This document shows positions 46,038 to 54,301 of a stretch of 64,000 nucleotides of DNA, piece by piece. The stretch is from positions 2,294,001-2,358,000 of the forward strand of contig NZ_CP022297.1 in the NCBI RefSeq assembly GCF_017310015.1, read 5' to 3'. The stretch comes from Marinobacterium iners. Its GTDB lineage: Bacteria; Pseudomonadota; Gammaproteobacteria; Pseudomonadales; Balneatricaceae. Each line of letters opens with the position of its first letter. Position 1 is the first letter of the stretch. The translations under genes were made by a program, and so were the position numbers. The notes beneath the pieces are model-generated. The model made no database searches, was not told the DNA's origin, and saw nothing but the letters and a program-made list of their open reading frames with translations.

Positions 46038-46260
46038 TTTTACCGGCCGGTTTGGTGGCTTTGGTGTCATCGTTGTCGTCACCGCCATCATTGGTTGCAT
46101 TCTGCTCCGGCAGCTTGCCGCCCTCGGTGGCCACCTTGAGTTGTTCGATGGCAACTTCGGCACAGCGCTCGCTGACTTCGTGCACGCCCTTGCCGTACTC
46201 AATGACAGTGTTGCCGCCTTCGGCAAACTTGAACGGTTCTTTTACAGTGATAATCGGCAT
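46030..46260 (-). CDS. Small phage protein, 76 aa
   Basis: A compact protein: the first 45 residues are well structured (MPIITVKEPFKFAEGGNTVI, SERCAEVAIEQLKVA), then a low-complexity Asp/Asn/Gly/Lys tail. GAGGACTGAACA precedes ATG 46260. Proteins of this kind directly after the capsid gene are often decoration or head-tail scaffolding aids; that is inferred from position only. Confidence 0.7.
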   Translation of the reverse strand: MPIITVKEPFKFAEGGNTVIEYGKGVHEVSERCAEVAIEQLKVATEGGKLPEQNATNDGGDDNDDTKATKPAGKNG

Positions 46261-46305
46261 TGTTCAGTCCTCAGGTGATGCCGGGGCTTTCACCCCGGCT
46301 TAGGT

Positions 46306-47508
46306 TTACACGCTCAGGGTGAGCACCTTGATGGCGTTGGAATCGGTGACCATGCCGCCAACGCGCTTGGTGGTGTAGAAACCCACGTTCGGCTTGTTGG
46401 TGTAAGGGTCACGCAGGACGCGCACGCCGGTGCGATCCACGATGGTGTAACCGCGGCTGAAGTCACCAAACAGCATGGCGTTGGCATCCGCTGCCACCGC
46501 TGGAACATCCTCGTTCTCAACCAGAGCGTGACCGGCCAGAGTTGACGGCTGACCCAGCTGCAGGCCCGGCTGCCACATGTAGTTTCCGTTTCCGTCCTTC
46601 AGGGTACGCGCCTTGAAGACAGTCATTTGTGGCATCATGAAACGGCCGTTGCGGCGGTAGCCAGCTTTCAGGCTGTAGATCAGCTTGATGATGTCGTCAG
46701 AGTCGAAGTCACCGGCAGTACCAGAGTGGATTTTCTGGAGCTGGCCGAAGGCGCGTGTTGCGTCGTTGGCAGTGGCCAGGGTGTAGGCCAAAATGCCCTT
46801 CGGCTTGTTGGTGCCGTCACCCAGCAGGAAAGCGCTGCCCTCTTTCTCAGCGAACTCACGGCCGACCTCCTGAGTCAACCAGGCTTCAGCATCGAAGAAC
46901 ATGTCATCAAGGCTGGTCTGTGTAGCCTGCGGGTTAGCGTAGATTTCACCCATGAAGGCCGCGATCTGGGCCAGTGTCGGAGTGTTGGTGGCCGGGCGGG
47001 CATCGGTTTCACCGACCCAGCCAGAGCCTGCACCGCCCAGGTTAACCAGCTTCTTGTAATCGCTTGTGGAGACGGTGATCTGGTTACACACCTGACGCAT
47101 GGGCGATTCATCGCGTTCCACGTCCAGGATGGTGCGGTCCAGTTCTTCCGGCACGGCATAGCCACCATCGGCATCCACGCCCACCTGCAGGGCTTTCTGC
47201 TCCAGTTCGCGCAGACCGTCTTCGTGGCCCTTGCGCAGGAACTGACTGAAGGCGGTTTTGTGTTCGCTCTGATGCTTGTTGGCACCCGGGGCGCCCGGTC
47301 GTTTCAGTGCAGCCAGCTCGTCTTCAAGCTGTTTCTTGTAGGCGTCCAGATCGGTCAGCTTTTCGTTGAGGCTATCAACGGTGCCGGCCAGTGCCGCCTT
47401 TTCGGATTCAATCGCCTCCAGGCGCTTGTCGTTTTTGGACTTGAACTCTTCGAAGCGGCCGCCGAGTTCTTCAGCAACCTGCTGTACGTCTTTCAATTCA
47501 ATAGCCAT
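46306..47508 (-). CDS. Major capsid protein, HK97 fold
   Basis: A 400-residue protein. Residues 1-70 are a heptad-rich coiled coil (the scaffolding-like delta domain that the protease removes). Then come a linker and the HK97 body, with QVGVDADGGYAVPEELDRTI, QITVSTSDYKKLV, the EFAEKEGSAFLLGDGTNKPK E-loop region and DRTGVRVLRDPYTNKPNV. About 105 residues should be lost on maturation, as in HK97. Whether the capsid forms covalent cross-links like HK97 cannot be told. The adjacent protease supports the delta-domain interpretation. Confidence 0.94.
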   Translation of the reverse strand: MAIELKDVQQVAEELGGRFEEFKSKNDKRLEAIESEKAALAGTVDSLNEKLTDLDAYKKQLEDELAALKRPGAPGANKHQSEHKTAFSQFLRKGHEDGLRELEQKALQVGVDADGGYAVPEELDRTILDVERDESPMRQVCNQITVSTSDYKKLVNLGGAGSGWVGETDARPATNTPTLAQIAAFMGEIYANPQATQTSLDDMFFDAEAWLTQEVGREFAEKEGSAFLLGDGTNKPKGILAYTLATANDATRAFGQLQKIHSGTAGDFDSDDIIKLIYSLKAGYRRNGRFMMPQMTVFKARTLKDGNGNYMWQPGLQLGQPSTLAGHALVENEDVPAVAADANAMLFGDFSRGYTIVDRTGVRVLRDPYTNKPNVGFYTTKRVGGMVTDSNAIKVLTLSV

Positions 47509-47526
47509 GGTAAATACCTCGTTCGC

Positions 47527-48180
47527 TTAGATGCGGGTTAACAGTGATTTAAGGGATTGCAGTGCTGTTGCTTGCTCCGCATCTCGCGGTGCGATGGCGC
47601 CGTAGCCTTTGGCCATGAAGGCCTGGGCTTGCGCCTTGCTGAACCCTACCTCTCGCAGGGCGCGTTCAACGTCCGATGGACGCGGCATCTCGCCACGGTC
47701 CAATGCACTTTTGACGTTGGAAATTCGGGCTTCGTCGTTGGCCGGAAAGGTCACCAGGGAGACTTCCCAGAGGTCGATCTCTTTCAGCAGCCAGGCTTCT
47801 TTCTCGCGGTCGTATTCCCAGTCGTTCAGCACGTAGCCGATCGACATGCCGCTGAGGCTGCCAGCCTTCATGTGGGCATGGGCACGCTTGGCCAGGGGGT
47901 CGTCATCGATCAGCAGCTGGCCTTTCACGTATAGGCCCACGTCGTCTTCACGCATTTCGGTATAGACGCCGATCGGTTCCTGCATGTTGTGCTGCCAGAG
48001 CAGTGCGGGCAGACGGCCCTTTTCCTGCCATCGATCAAGACTGGCCTTGAAAGCGCCAGCCACGACAATGTCATCGTATGAGTCTTTGTTGCCGAAGATG
48101 GAGCCGTAGCCTTCAAACTCGCCCTTTTCGTTGACGGACTTGATGGTCAGCGGCACATCAAGGCGTTTGGTTGTCAGCAT
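47527..48180 (-). CDS. Prohead maturation protease (HK97 family S78)
   Basis: A 217-residue protease with the S78 set: GYGSIFGNKDSYDDIVVAGA, PALLWQHNMQEPIGVYTE (catalytic His), HAHMKAGSLSGMSIGY (catalytic Ser) and LWEVSLVTFPAN (catalytic Glu region). It cuts the delta domain from the capsid protein inside the prohead. It overlaps the portal gene by 23 bp and precedes the capsid gene by 18 bp. The C-terminal 60 residues are helical and probably target it to the scaffold. Confidence 0.93.
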   Translation of the reverse strand: MLTTKRLDVPLTIKSVNEKGEFEGYGSIFGNKDSYDDIVVAGAFKASLDRWQEKGRLPALLWQHNMQEPIGVYTEMREDDVGLYVKGQLLIDDDPLAKRAHAHMKAGSLSGMSIGYVLNDWEYDREKEAWLLKEIDLWEVSLVTFPANDEARISNVKSALDRGEMPRPSDVERALREVGFSKAQAQAFMAKGYGAIAPRDAEQATALQSLKSLLTRI

Positions 48181-49375
48181 CGCTGGCCTCCGGTCGTGTT
48201 GTCATGTTGACGGGCGTCAGGTAGATATCGCCTCCGTCACGTGGGTTGAGGTCTTCCAGATCGCGGCATTCGTTCGGGCTGAGGATTCCCCAGTTGATGC
48301 CCTGGCCGTAGGATTCGAAGCGGCTCTTCTGGTCACCGCGCAGCAGTGCACCTGCATTGAATTTGGCGTAGTGGGTTGCTCGATCCTGCTTGCTGAGCAA
48401 CCCGACCCGGATGCGGTTCTCGATGCGGGTCAGGTATGGCACCAGCGAGTAGTTCACGAAGCTCATGGCCTGGTGCTCGATGTTGCTGAAGGTGGCCCGT
48501 TCGAGGTTGGCCACCATGTGCGGTGGCACTCGGTAGATCGCGCAGATTTCGTCACGCTGGAACTTGCGCGTTTCAAGGAATTGGCTGTCTTGCTGATCGA
48601 GCGCAACCGGTTTCCAGTCCAGCCCCATCTCAAGAATCATGGGCTTGTGGGCGTTGGTCAGGCCTGCATGATCTTCCTGGAACTGCTTCTGCAGGCGCTT
48701 GAATGCGTCATCACTCAGGCGCTGTTCGGTGTGCAGTACGCCACTGGTGACTGCACCGTTCTTGAACAGGCGTGCGCCGTGCTCTTCGGTAGCCAGGCCC
48801 AGGGCGATTGCCTGCCGTGCGTAGGCCACTGGATTCAGACCGGTCAAGCCGTCGAGTGTCAGGGTGCGAACGTGCCATATCTCATCCTGTGTTAGTACGT
48901 CTTTGGTGCCGTTGCGAAAGGTCACTTCGTATACGATTGACCAGTCATCGAGAATCTTGGGTTTGACCGCGCCCGGATCGATCGGCAACAGCTCTTTGAC
49001 CTTGCCCATCACCACGACCTTGTAGGCGTAGAAGTTGCCACGCAGTCCAAGGCAGGCAATGACCAGTTCCCAAAATTCCTGTGCCGTCATGTAGTTGTTC
49101 GGTGCCAGTGACAGCAGCTCATACAGCGGATGGCTGGTGGCTGCCCTGCGGGTGTTGCCCTGCTCGGTCATCAGTTTGCACGGCAGCATGCCGACCGATT
49201 CGGACAACACGCGAATGCAGGCAAACACGGTCACCAGCTGCATGGCAGTCTTCGCTGTGACTTGCCGGCCGGTAAAGGTTTCGGCACTGACGCCCAGGTA
49301 GGCAGCCAGCTTTTCGGGTGTGTCGATCACATCAGGTGATGCCTTACGTCCGAAAATCTTGGAGATGATGCCCAT
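48158..49375 (-). CDS. Portal protein (HK97 family)
   Basis: A 405-residue portal. Conserved landmarks are AMQLVTVFACIRVLSESVGM, the SHPLYELLSLAPN stem region, WHVRTLTLDGLTGLNPV and RDEICAIYRVPPHMV. It forms the dodecameric ring at the capsid vertex through which DNA is packed. ATG 49375 overlaps the TerL stop (TGATG); a TTG one codon upstream is less likely. The C terminus is acidic and short. Confidence 0.94.
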   Translation of the reverse strand: MGIISKIFGRKASPDVIDTPEKLAAYLGVSAETFTGRQVTAKTAMQLVTVFACIRVLSESVGMLPCKLMTEQGNTRRAATSHPLYELLSLAPNNYMTAQEFWELVIACLGLRGNFYAYKVVVMGKVKELLPIDPGAVKPKILDDWSIVYEVTFRNGTKDVLTQDEIWHVRTLTLDGLTGLNPVAYARQAIALGLATEEHGARLFKNGAVTSGVLHTEQRLSDDAFKRLQKQFQEDHAGLTNAHKPMILEMGLDWKPVALDQQDSQFLETRKFQRDEICAIYRVPPHMVANLERATFSNIEHQAMSFVNYSLVPYLTRIENRIRVGLLSKQDRATHYAKFNAGALLRGDQKSRFESYGQGINWGILSPNECRDLEDLNPRDGGDIYLTPVNMTTRPEASDADNQTP

Positions 49376-51087
49376 CAAAGCGTCCTGATTCCGTACTGTT
49401 CAAGGTGGTCGGAGAGGGTTTCGTCTCCGGGTGCGTCTGAGTTCATGGCCCTGCCCAACGCCATGAGGATGGCGATGATGCCGTCGATCTTGTTCTCGTT
49501 GCGCTCTTTGCGCGGGTAGATGTTGTCCTTGGCGTCCGACTTGGCCGTGACGTTGCTGGCCATCCAGGTGAGCACCGGGTCTTCGCTATGGACGAAGCGC
49601 TTCCCGGTGATCGCCGCTTCCATCTCCCGCATAGGCGGACTCATGTTCTGGACGGTGTTGCGGTATTCCACGATCTCGGCGCCGTCCTTCATCAACTGGT
49701 GGGCCAGCTGAGTGGCGCGCCAGGGGTCGTAGGCGATTTCGTTAATCTGGAATAGTGCGGCCAAGTCGCGGATCTCTTCGCGGATCTGGTCGAAGTCGAT
49801 CTCTTCCCCGTCGGTGACGACCAAGTGGCCGGCGTTTTGCCAAGCTTCGTAAGCGGCCCGGTTGTTGCCAGCGCGTTCGATTGCGCCTTCCGGCAGGTAG
49901 TTGCGGGTGAACACAATCCACCGATCGCGGCCTGATTCCAGCTTGTCGCGAAACAGCAGGCCGATTGAAGCGATGTCGGTCTTGCTGGCCAAGTCGACAC
50001 CCAGCCAGCAGTCGCGGCCGGTCATCTGATCCAGGGTGATATCCGGATTGCCGCAGGCATGCCAGTCGGCCATGTTGAGCCAGGCAGTTCTGGCCGACAC
50101 CCAGACGTTCAGGTGTTTGGTCAGGAATGCGTTGGTCCGGCTTGGGTACCGGATGGCGTCGCGCTGCTGCTTGAGCAGGAACTCTTCGCTGACCGATACG
50201 CCGAAGTTCGGGTTAGCCTTGCGCAGGGTGGCCGGATCTTGCCAGTTATCATCAGCATCGATGGTGTAAATGATGGCGAACAACTCATCGTTCGGCATGA
50301 CATCGTCCAGCATTTGCTGGGCCTGGCGGCGCTTGTCGTAACAGGGACCGGCGAGGTTGAAGCCTGCTGTCGTGATGATGAACATCAGGCCCTGCTCACG
50401 CGAGCCCATCCCCGTCATCATCGTCTCGTAGAGATCAGGGCTGTCGTGTTCGTGGTACTCATCAACCAACGCGCAGCTGGGAGAGCTACCGTCACCCGGG
50501 TTGCCAATCAGTGGTTCAAACCGGCTGCCATCAGCGGGCATGCTGATGTTCTTGGCCATGATCTCGATGCCGGCGGCATTTTTCAGCGCCGGTGTTTTTT
50601 CGAGCATGAGCTTGGCCGGGCGGAACACCTCCCATGCCTGCTTCTCTGTGGTCGCGCCACAGTAGACCTCGGCACCGTATTCGCCATCGGCGCACAGCAT
50701 GTAGATGCCAAGGCCAGCGGCAATGACGGACTTGCCGTTCTTTCGCGGGATCTCACAGTAAGCTTCAGAGAAACGGCGCAGGCCGTCTTTCTTCTTCACC
50801 CATCCAAACACACAGCAGAATATGAACTTCTGCCAAGGCTCCAGTTCGATCAGCTTTCGTTCGCGTGCCCACTGACCCTTTGTGTGGGGCAGCAGCTGAA
50901 CGAATACGCAGGCTTTCTCGGCTTCATCCTTGTCGAATGTGAACCGGTAACTGCGTTTCTTTGATGCCTTCAGGTCATCGAGGTGGCGCTTACACGCCTG
51001 CCGCACCTCCTTGCATGCAGCAATGCGGCCAGCAACGATGTCCCGCGCATACTTGTTCGCGGCATTGACGTTCGGATAACTGGCCAT
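49375..51087 (-). CDS. terL: Terminase large subunit (Terminase_1 family)
   Basis: A 570-residue packaging motor. The N-terminal ATPase has the deviant Walker A PRKNGKSVIAAGLG and Walker B CALVDEYHEHD, with coupling motif ITTAGF. The C-terminal RNase H-like nuclease has GVDLASKTDIASIG (first acidic residue), EIAYDPWRATQLA and a late DGIIAILMALGRA. It pumps and cuts DNA with TerS. It is of the P27/HK97 type that cuts at cos sites. Coupled to the portal gene downstream; 9 bp from TerS upstream. Confidence 0.95.
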   Translation of the reverse strand: MASYPNVNAANKYARDIVAGRIAACKEVRQACKRHLDDLKASKKRSYRFTFDKDEAEKACVFVQLLPHTKGQWARERKLIELEPWQKFIFCCVFGWVKKKDGLRRFSEAYCEIPRKNGKSVIAAGLGIYMLCADGEYGAEVYCGATTEKQAWEVFRPAKLMLEKTPALKNAAGIEIMAKNISMPADGSRFEPLIGNPGDGSSPSCALVDEYHEHDSPDLYETMMTGMGSREQGLMFIITTAGFNLAGPCYDKRRQAQQMLDDVMPNDELFAIIYTIDADDNWQDPATLRKANPNFGVSVSEEFLLKQQRDAIRYPSRTNAFLTKHLNVWVSARTAWLNMADWHACGNPDITLDQMTGRDCWLGVDLASKTDIASIGLLFRDKLESGRDRWIVFTRNYLPEGAIERAGNNRAAYEAWQNAGHLVVTDGEEIDFDQIREEIRDLAALFQINEIAYDPWRATQLAHQLMKDGAEIVEYRNTVQNMSPPMREMEAAITGKRFVHSEDPVLTWMASNVTAKSDAKDNIYPRKERNENKIDGIIAILMALGRAMNSDAPGDETLSDHLEQYGIRTL

Positions 51088-51096
51088 GGAGTCTCA

Positions 51097-51579
51097 TCAC
51101 TTCCCGCCCCGCTTCTTGCCGAGCAATTCGGCGAATGGGTTGCTGTCATCGCCCCCGCCGGGTACAGCGAGACGTACCCTGCTGGCTGGGTCGAGCCCGA
51201 GCGCGGATCCGAACATAGCCATCTGCTTCAGGGACTCATTGATTACAGTGGCAGCTGGGTTCTTAACTGGGCCGCCCGTTGCGCCTGTAACCACGGCGCC
51301 CTCTTTGGCATAGAGCTCTTCGGCATCACGCCAGCGGCCGTATGCTGAACAGAAGGCCTCAAGGTTATGCAGGTCTGTGGCGGTCAGAATCTTGGAGCCG
51401 ACCAGCCAGGCGGCGAGATGATCCCATGCTTCCATGCCGCGATCGGACAACCAGCCCGGAGCAGCCGGTACTTCTTGAAGGGCATCCGCGGTAGGCTCGG
51501 CATCGTTCAGCTTTCGCTTGCCGGCGTTGCCCTGAAGGACCTTGAGATTGGTTGGCTTGGCCTTGCGTCCGCGTGTCAT
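51097..51579 (-). CDS. terS: Terminase small subunit, P27 family
   Basis: A 160-residue protein with the P27 family opening TRGRKAKPTNLKVLQGNAGK, a DLHNLEAFCSAYGRWRDAE helical core and the C-terminal MAMFGSALGLDPASRVRL. It recognises the packaging site and activates TerL. It begins after a 105-bp intergenic region (51,580-51,684), the expected location of cos. Confidence 0.92.
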   Translation of the reverse strand: MTRGRKAKPTNLKVLQGNAGKRKLNDAEPTADALQEVPAAPGWLSDRGMEAWDHLAAWLVGSKILTATDLHNLEAFCSAYGRWRDAEELYAKEGAVVTGATGGPVKNPAATVINESLKQMAMFGSALGLDPASRVRLAVPGGGDDSNPFAELLGKKRGGK

Positions 51580-51684
51580 AGATGAGAACCGTTCGCGCCG
51601 GATTTAATTTTCAATTTCGCGGCTGTAAAAAAATGACTTGGGCGGCGGTGTCCGAGCACTTTTCCTGCAGAGATTCACACCCCC
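51580..51684. other. Probable cos/packaging region
   Basis: A 105-bp gap between HNH and terS that carries no gene, with an A+T-rich core (GATTTAATTTTCAATTTC) and a run of seven A. In HK97-like phages the cos site lies here, between the HNH gene and terS. I cannot identify the cut site by eye, so this is positional inference. Confidence 0.4.
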
Positions 51685-52038
51685 CTACCCCTGCTGCGCT
51701 CGCTTCGCCTCAGCCTGCGTCTTCACGTCATGGCAGGCCTTGCAGATCGCCTGCAGGTTGCTGTCCGCGTCCGTACCGCCCTCAGCCACTGGAGTAATGT
51801 GGTCTACCTGAGTAGCCGGGCTGATCCTGTTCTGTTTCAGACACGGCTGACAGAGACCCTTGTCACGCTGCAGCACATGATCGCGCTTGCGCCGCCAGGG
51901 TCGGCCACCACGGCCCGATCCCTTGCGGGTTCCCCACGGCTTGTGCAGATGAGCGTGATCCTCACAGTATCCATGTGCAGCCGTTGTCTTACGGCCACAG
52001 GCTGGTGCCCGGCATGGACGCGGCGGTTTACTTGGCAT
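51685..52038 (-). CDS. HNH endonuclease associated with terminase
   Basis: A 117-residue zinc-binding HNH nuclease: an N-terminal CRAPACGRKTTAAHGYCEDH zinc knuckle, then the catalytic block CQPCLKQNR...VDHITPVAEGG...ICKACHD. HNH proteins next to terminase genes are needed, with TerL, for cos cutting in HK97-like phages. It lies between the lysis genes and terS, as in that group. Its start overlaps the small gene at 52028. Confidence 0.93.
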   Translation of the reverse strand: MPSKPPRPCRAPACGRKTTAAHGYCEDHAHLHKPWGTRKGSGRGGRPWRRKRDHVLQRDKGLCQPCLKQNRISPATQVDHITPVAEGGTDADSNLQAICKACHDVKTQAEAKRAQQG

Positions 52039-52117
52039 ACAGGTTCAGCCAGGCGAGAGCGATGCGAGCATTGGCACGGGCACTCGCTTCATACATTCGA
52101 TAGATATGCCAGATCAC
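52028..52117 (-). CDS. Small coupled ORF, 29 aa
   Basis: A GTG at 52117 overlaps the Rz1 stop (GTGA) and has AGGAGG 8 nt upstream, inside Rz1. The product (first residues VIWHIYRMYEASARANAR) is a basic amphipathic helix of 29 residues. The TAA at 52028-52030 lies 8 bp past the start of HNH, so translation may be passed on from Rz1 to HNH through this frame. It may be a coupling leader rather than a functional protein. Strong signals, but short. Confidence 0.5.
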   Translation of the reverse strand: MIWHIYRMYEASARANARIALAWLNLYAK

Positions 52118-52365
52118 TTTTCAACCTCCTCGGTCGCTTCATCAGACCACCGCCTGACGCTGGTTCGGTCGGCATTGCACTGCTGGATGATCAGCTCACA
52201 CTGCGCCATATAGTCACCGTACGTGCCGTTCAGTTCGGGTGGTGTAAACGTATCAGTCCACACCTGCGGCACCGGCTCCCTCAGATAACTGGGGGTGGGC
52301 TCGGTATTGGCGCACCCGCTCAGCAGTATCAGGGCCAATGCGAGTATCAATACACGGATCTGCAT
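52114..52365 (-). CDS. Rz1-like outer-membrane spanin lipoprotein
   Basis: Starting at ATG 52365, an 83-residue product has a lipoprotein signal peptide (MQIRVLILALALILLSGC) with the lipobox cysteine at 18, followed by a Pro/Thr-rich stretch (TEPTPSYLREPVPQV). The gene starts inside Rz in another frame and extends past its end, the classical embedded/overlapping Rz1 arrangement. With Rz it fuses inner and outer membranes in the last step of lysis. The longer upstream frame to 52473 has no support. Confidence 0.83.
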   Translation of the reverse strand: MQIRVLILALALILLSGCANTEPTPSYLREPVPQVWTDTFTPPELNGTYGDYMAQCELIIQQCNADRTSVRRWSDEATEEVEK

Positions 52366-52624
52366 CAGCCAGCGCACGTAGTTGACCAGCCAGTTCATTG
52401 GCGCGGCGGTTGGCGTCTTCACGCTGACGGGCAGTGTCAGCCAACATTCGATCGGTTTGCTCATAGCGTTCACGCTCCTGTCGAATGGTGTTGTTCAGGT
52501 GAATAATCGCCTGCTCAGATTGACGGGCCTCGGCTTTCAGCTCGCCAATGGTCATCAGCGCCCAGATCAGACCACATACCACACCTGCAGCAGCCAAAAG
52601 GATCAACAGACGGGTCTGCATCAC
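52253..52624 (-). CDS. Rz-like inner-membrane spanin
   Basis: A 123-residue type II membrane protein: one N-terminal membrane helix (about 4-25) and a periplasmic coiled coil (LKAEARQSEQAIIHLNNTIR and following Glu/Arg/Ala heptads). This is the standard i-spanin layout. It overlaps the holin gene stop by 4 bp at its start, and Rz1 at its end. Confidence 0.88.
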   Translation of the reverse strand: MMQTRLLILLAAAGVVCGLIWALMTIGELKAEARQSEQAIIHLNNTIRQERERYEQTDRMLADTARQREDANRRANELAGQLRALADADPCIDTRIGPDTAERVRQYRAHPQLSEGAGAAGVD

Positions 52625-52845
52625 TTTTCCCTGTTGCGCTTGTGCTGGTAGTACCAGTTCATACCGAACGTGAGCATGGCCATGATTGCGCCCACAGCGC
52701 CTGCGTTATTGTTCAGCCACTGCAGGGCATCACCCAAAACAAGTCCGCCAGATACCGTGTACGTCAGGCCTGCAGCCACCCGTTGTGCAATGTCGGTGTG
52801 CTGGTCGAGGTTCACGCGTCGCTCCTTATCTTGATGTGTGCGCAT
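52621..52845 (-). CDS. Phage holin
   Basis: A small protein (74 residues from the first start; GTG at 52815 giving VNLDQHTDIA is an alternative) with two closely spaced membrane segments (AAGLTYTVSGGLVLGDAL and AVGAIMAMLTFGMNWYY) and a basic C-terminal tail (QHKRNREK). This fits a small class II-type holin of siphoviruses. It lies between the endolysin and spanin genes and overlaps both by a few bases, so the lysis cassette is translationally coupled. Confidence 0.85.
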   Translation of the reverse strand: MRTHQDKERRVNLDQHTDIAQRVAAGLTYTVSGGLVLGDALQWLNNNAGAVGAIMAMLTFGMNWYYQHKRNREK

Positions 52846-53287
52846 TGCTCAGACCTGACAAACACAACTCGCGCTCTGCTGCGCGGCGCTTCACCAGCCC
52901 TGGTAGTTTGATGCCCTTGGCGTATACCCACCGCGGCAGCTCATTGCATGCACCGACCCGATCACCTGCATTCAGCTTGCGCAGCAGTGTGCTCTGCTCG
53001 AAAGCACCGATACCCACGTTGTAGGCAAAGCTGGTGTAAGCGGCTTGCTCTGGGTGAGACAGGGGCACCTTGGCGCGATTGCTCACCTGCAGGCCAAAGT
53101 CCACAACCTCATCAGTCAGCAACGCTTCGCATTCGGTAACGGTCTTCTGATCGCCTATCTGGACGCCAGCCGTGTGACCGAAGCATATAGTCGGGATTCC
53201 AACCGGATCGATGTAAGCAGTCGTGCGCAGACCTTCAAAGCCCGCCACTGCTGTCAATGCGATGGCAAGCCATGTTTTCTTCTGCAT
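52826..53287 (-). CDS. Endolysin, GH24 lysozyme with SAR-type N terminus
   Basis: A 153-residue muramidase. The glycosidase triad is E18-x8-D27-x5-T33. Ahead of it lies a weakly hydrophobic segment (residues 5-17, TWLAIALTAVAGF) that looks like a signal-anchor-release domain, which would let the enzyme be exported by Sec and activated when released. Further conserved phrases are YTSFAYNVGIGAFEQSTLLR and ELPRWVYAKG. It is the first gene of the lysis cassette, next to the Q-responsive terminator. Confidence 0.92.
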   Translation of the reverse strand: MQKKTWLAIALTAVAGFEGLRTTAYIDPVGIPTICFGHTAGVQIGDQKTVTECEALLTDEVVDFGLQVSNRAKVPLSHPEQAAYTSFAYNVGIGAFEQSTLLRKLNAGDRVGACNELPRWVYAKGIKLPGLVKRRAAERELCLSGLSNAHTSR

Positions 53288-53318
53288 GGTGTGGATGATC
53301 TTGAGACGGGGTAGAAAT

Positions 53319-53342
53319 GAAAAAGCCCCGCGATTGCGAGGC
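53319..53342 (-). terminator. Terminator before the lysis genes (tR'-like)
   Basis: Minus-strand GCCTCGC and GCGGGGC pair (with one G-U) around AATC, followed by TTTTTC. It lies 32 bp upstream of the endolysin start and should stop late transcription unless a Q-type antiterminator acts. A possible late promoter (TTGATT, 17 bp, TACCTT) is seen on the minus strand at about 53,380-53,409. Confidence 0.72.
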
Positions 53343-53443
53343 CTTGGATTCGTTTGCAGCCACTACGGCCACGTTAGTAATTAAGGTAGGATTTCTTGGG
53401 CAGAAAATCAACCAAAAACTGTGATTTTATACAGGGAGTCGGT

Positions 53444-54301
53444 ATGGAGCATCTCTATCTCTATAAGTACGTGCCTTACAATGAAGGATCGTTACGCATC
53501 ATCACAGAAAACACTCTTAAATATACTCATCCGAGCGAGTTTAATGACCCCTTCGACTGCGCGCCTGACATTGATCCAGCTATAGCGTCAGACATTGTCA
53601 AATACTCACTTCAATCAACCAGAGGCCGTGGCGGTGATTTTACTCCTGCAAAACGACTAATGAATAAGCGGAAATATGCTCGCGCATTACAGAAAAAAAT
53701 TGAGGACGGTACCTTGTGGAAGGAGCAGATTGATTCAATCGGAATAGTCTCACTAACTACGAAACCAACAAACCTTCTCATGTGGGCTCACTATGCAAAC
53801 CACCACACAGGATTCGTTGTCGAGTTTAAAATCCCAATCACAGCTGCTAAGCAAGCTTGGGCTGAACTCTATGCAGAACACATTGCCCAGGATGCAGGTC
53901 GACACCTTGTGGCTTTCAAAGTTGAGTACACCAACGATAGACCCGCGCTCAAGCCACCCCTTCCTGACCCTGTCGAGCCATCGATTCGGGCCTGTCTCAC
54001 AAAAAGTCTTCATTGGTCATATGAACAAGAACACCGCGTAGTTGATATCAACAGAGGGCCTGGAATCCATCCTTATACGCCGAGACGGCTTTGCTCAGTT
54101 ATCGCTGGTATGCGCATGAGCGATGATGATTTAAGCTCACTCGAAAACGCGATATCAATTCACAACGGCAAGATACATCCTTCAGACCATATTTCTCTGT
54201 TCCGGGCGGAGCCAGTTAATGGGCATTTTGAGCTGCGTGTCCCGAACCATCCAAGAGCTGATGAGCAGAACAGAGATAACTCAGACGATCAACACGACTG
54301 A
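53444..54301 (+). CDS. DUF2971 family protein (accessory gene)
   Basis: A 285-residue protein of the DUF2971 type: EHLYLYKYVPYNEGSLRIIT at the start, LKYTHPSEFNDPFDC, then the characteristic IGIVSLTTKPTNLLMWAHYA and HTGFVVEFK, and a SLHWSYEQEHRVV near the end. The fold is unknown to me; no membrane segments. ATG 53444 has GGGAG 5 nt upstream. It is on the opposite strand to early and late genes and its last 86 bp overlap the antisense 3' end of the Q-like gene. Position and orientation suggest a moron. A role in superinfection control is possible but unproven. Confidence 0.85.
   Translation: MEHLYLYKYVPYNEGSLRIITENTLKYTHPSEFNDPFDCAPDIDPAIASDIVKYSLQSTRGRGGDFTPAKRLMNKRKYARALQKKIEDGTLWKEQIDSIGIVSLTTKPTNLLMWAHYANHHTGFVVEFKIPITAAKQAWAELYAEHIAQDAGRHLVAFKVEYTNDRPALKPPLPDPVEPSIRACLTKSLHWSYEQEHRVVDINRGPGIHPYTPRRLCSVIAGMRMSDDDLSSLENAISIHNGKIHPSDHISLFRAEPVNGHFELRVPNHPRADEQNRDNSDDQHD

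Noticed and set aside
48131..48895. 254-codon plus-strand frame
   Set aside because: Antisense to the portal and protease genes, which are certain.
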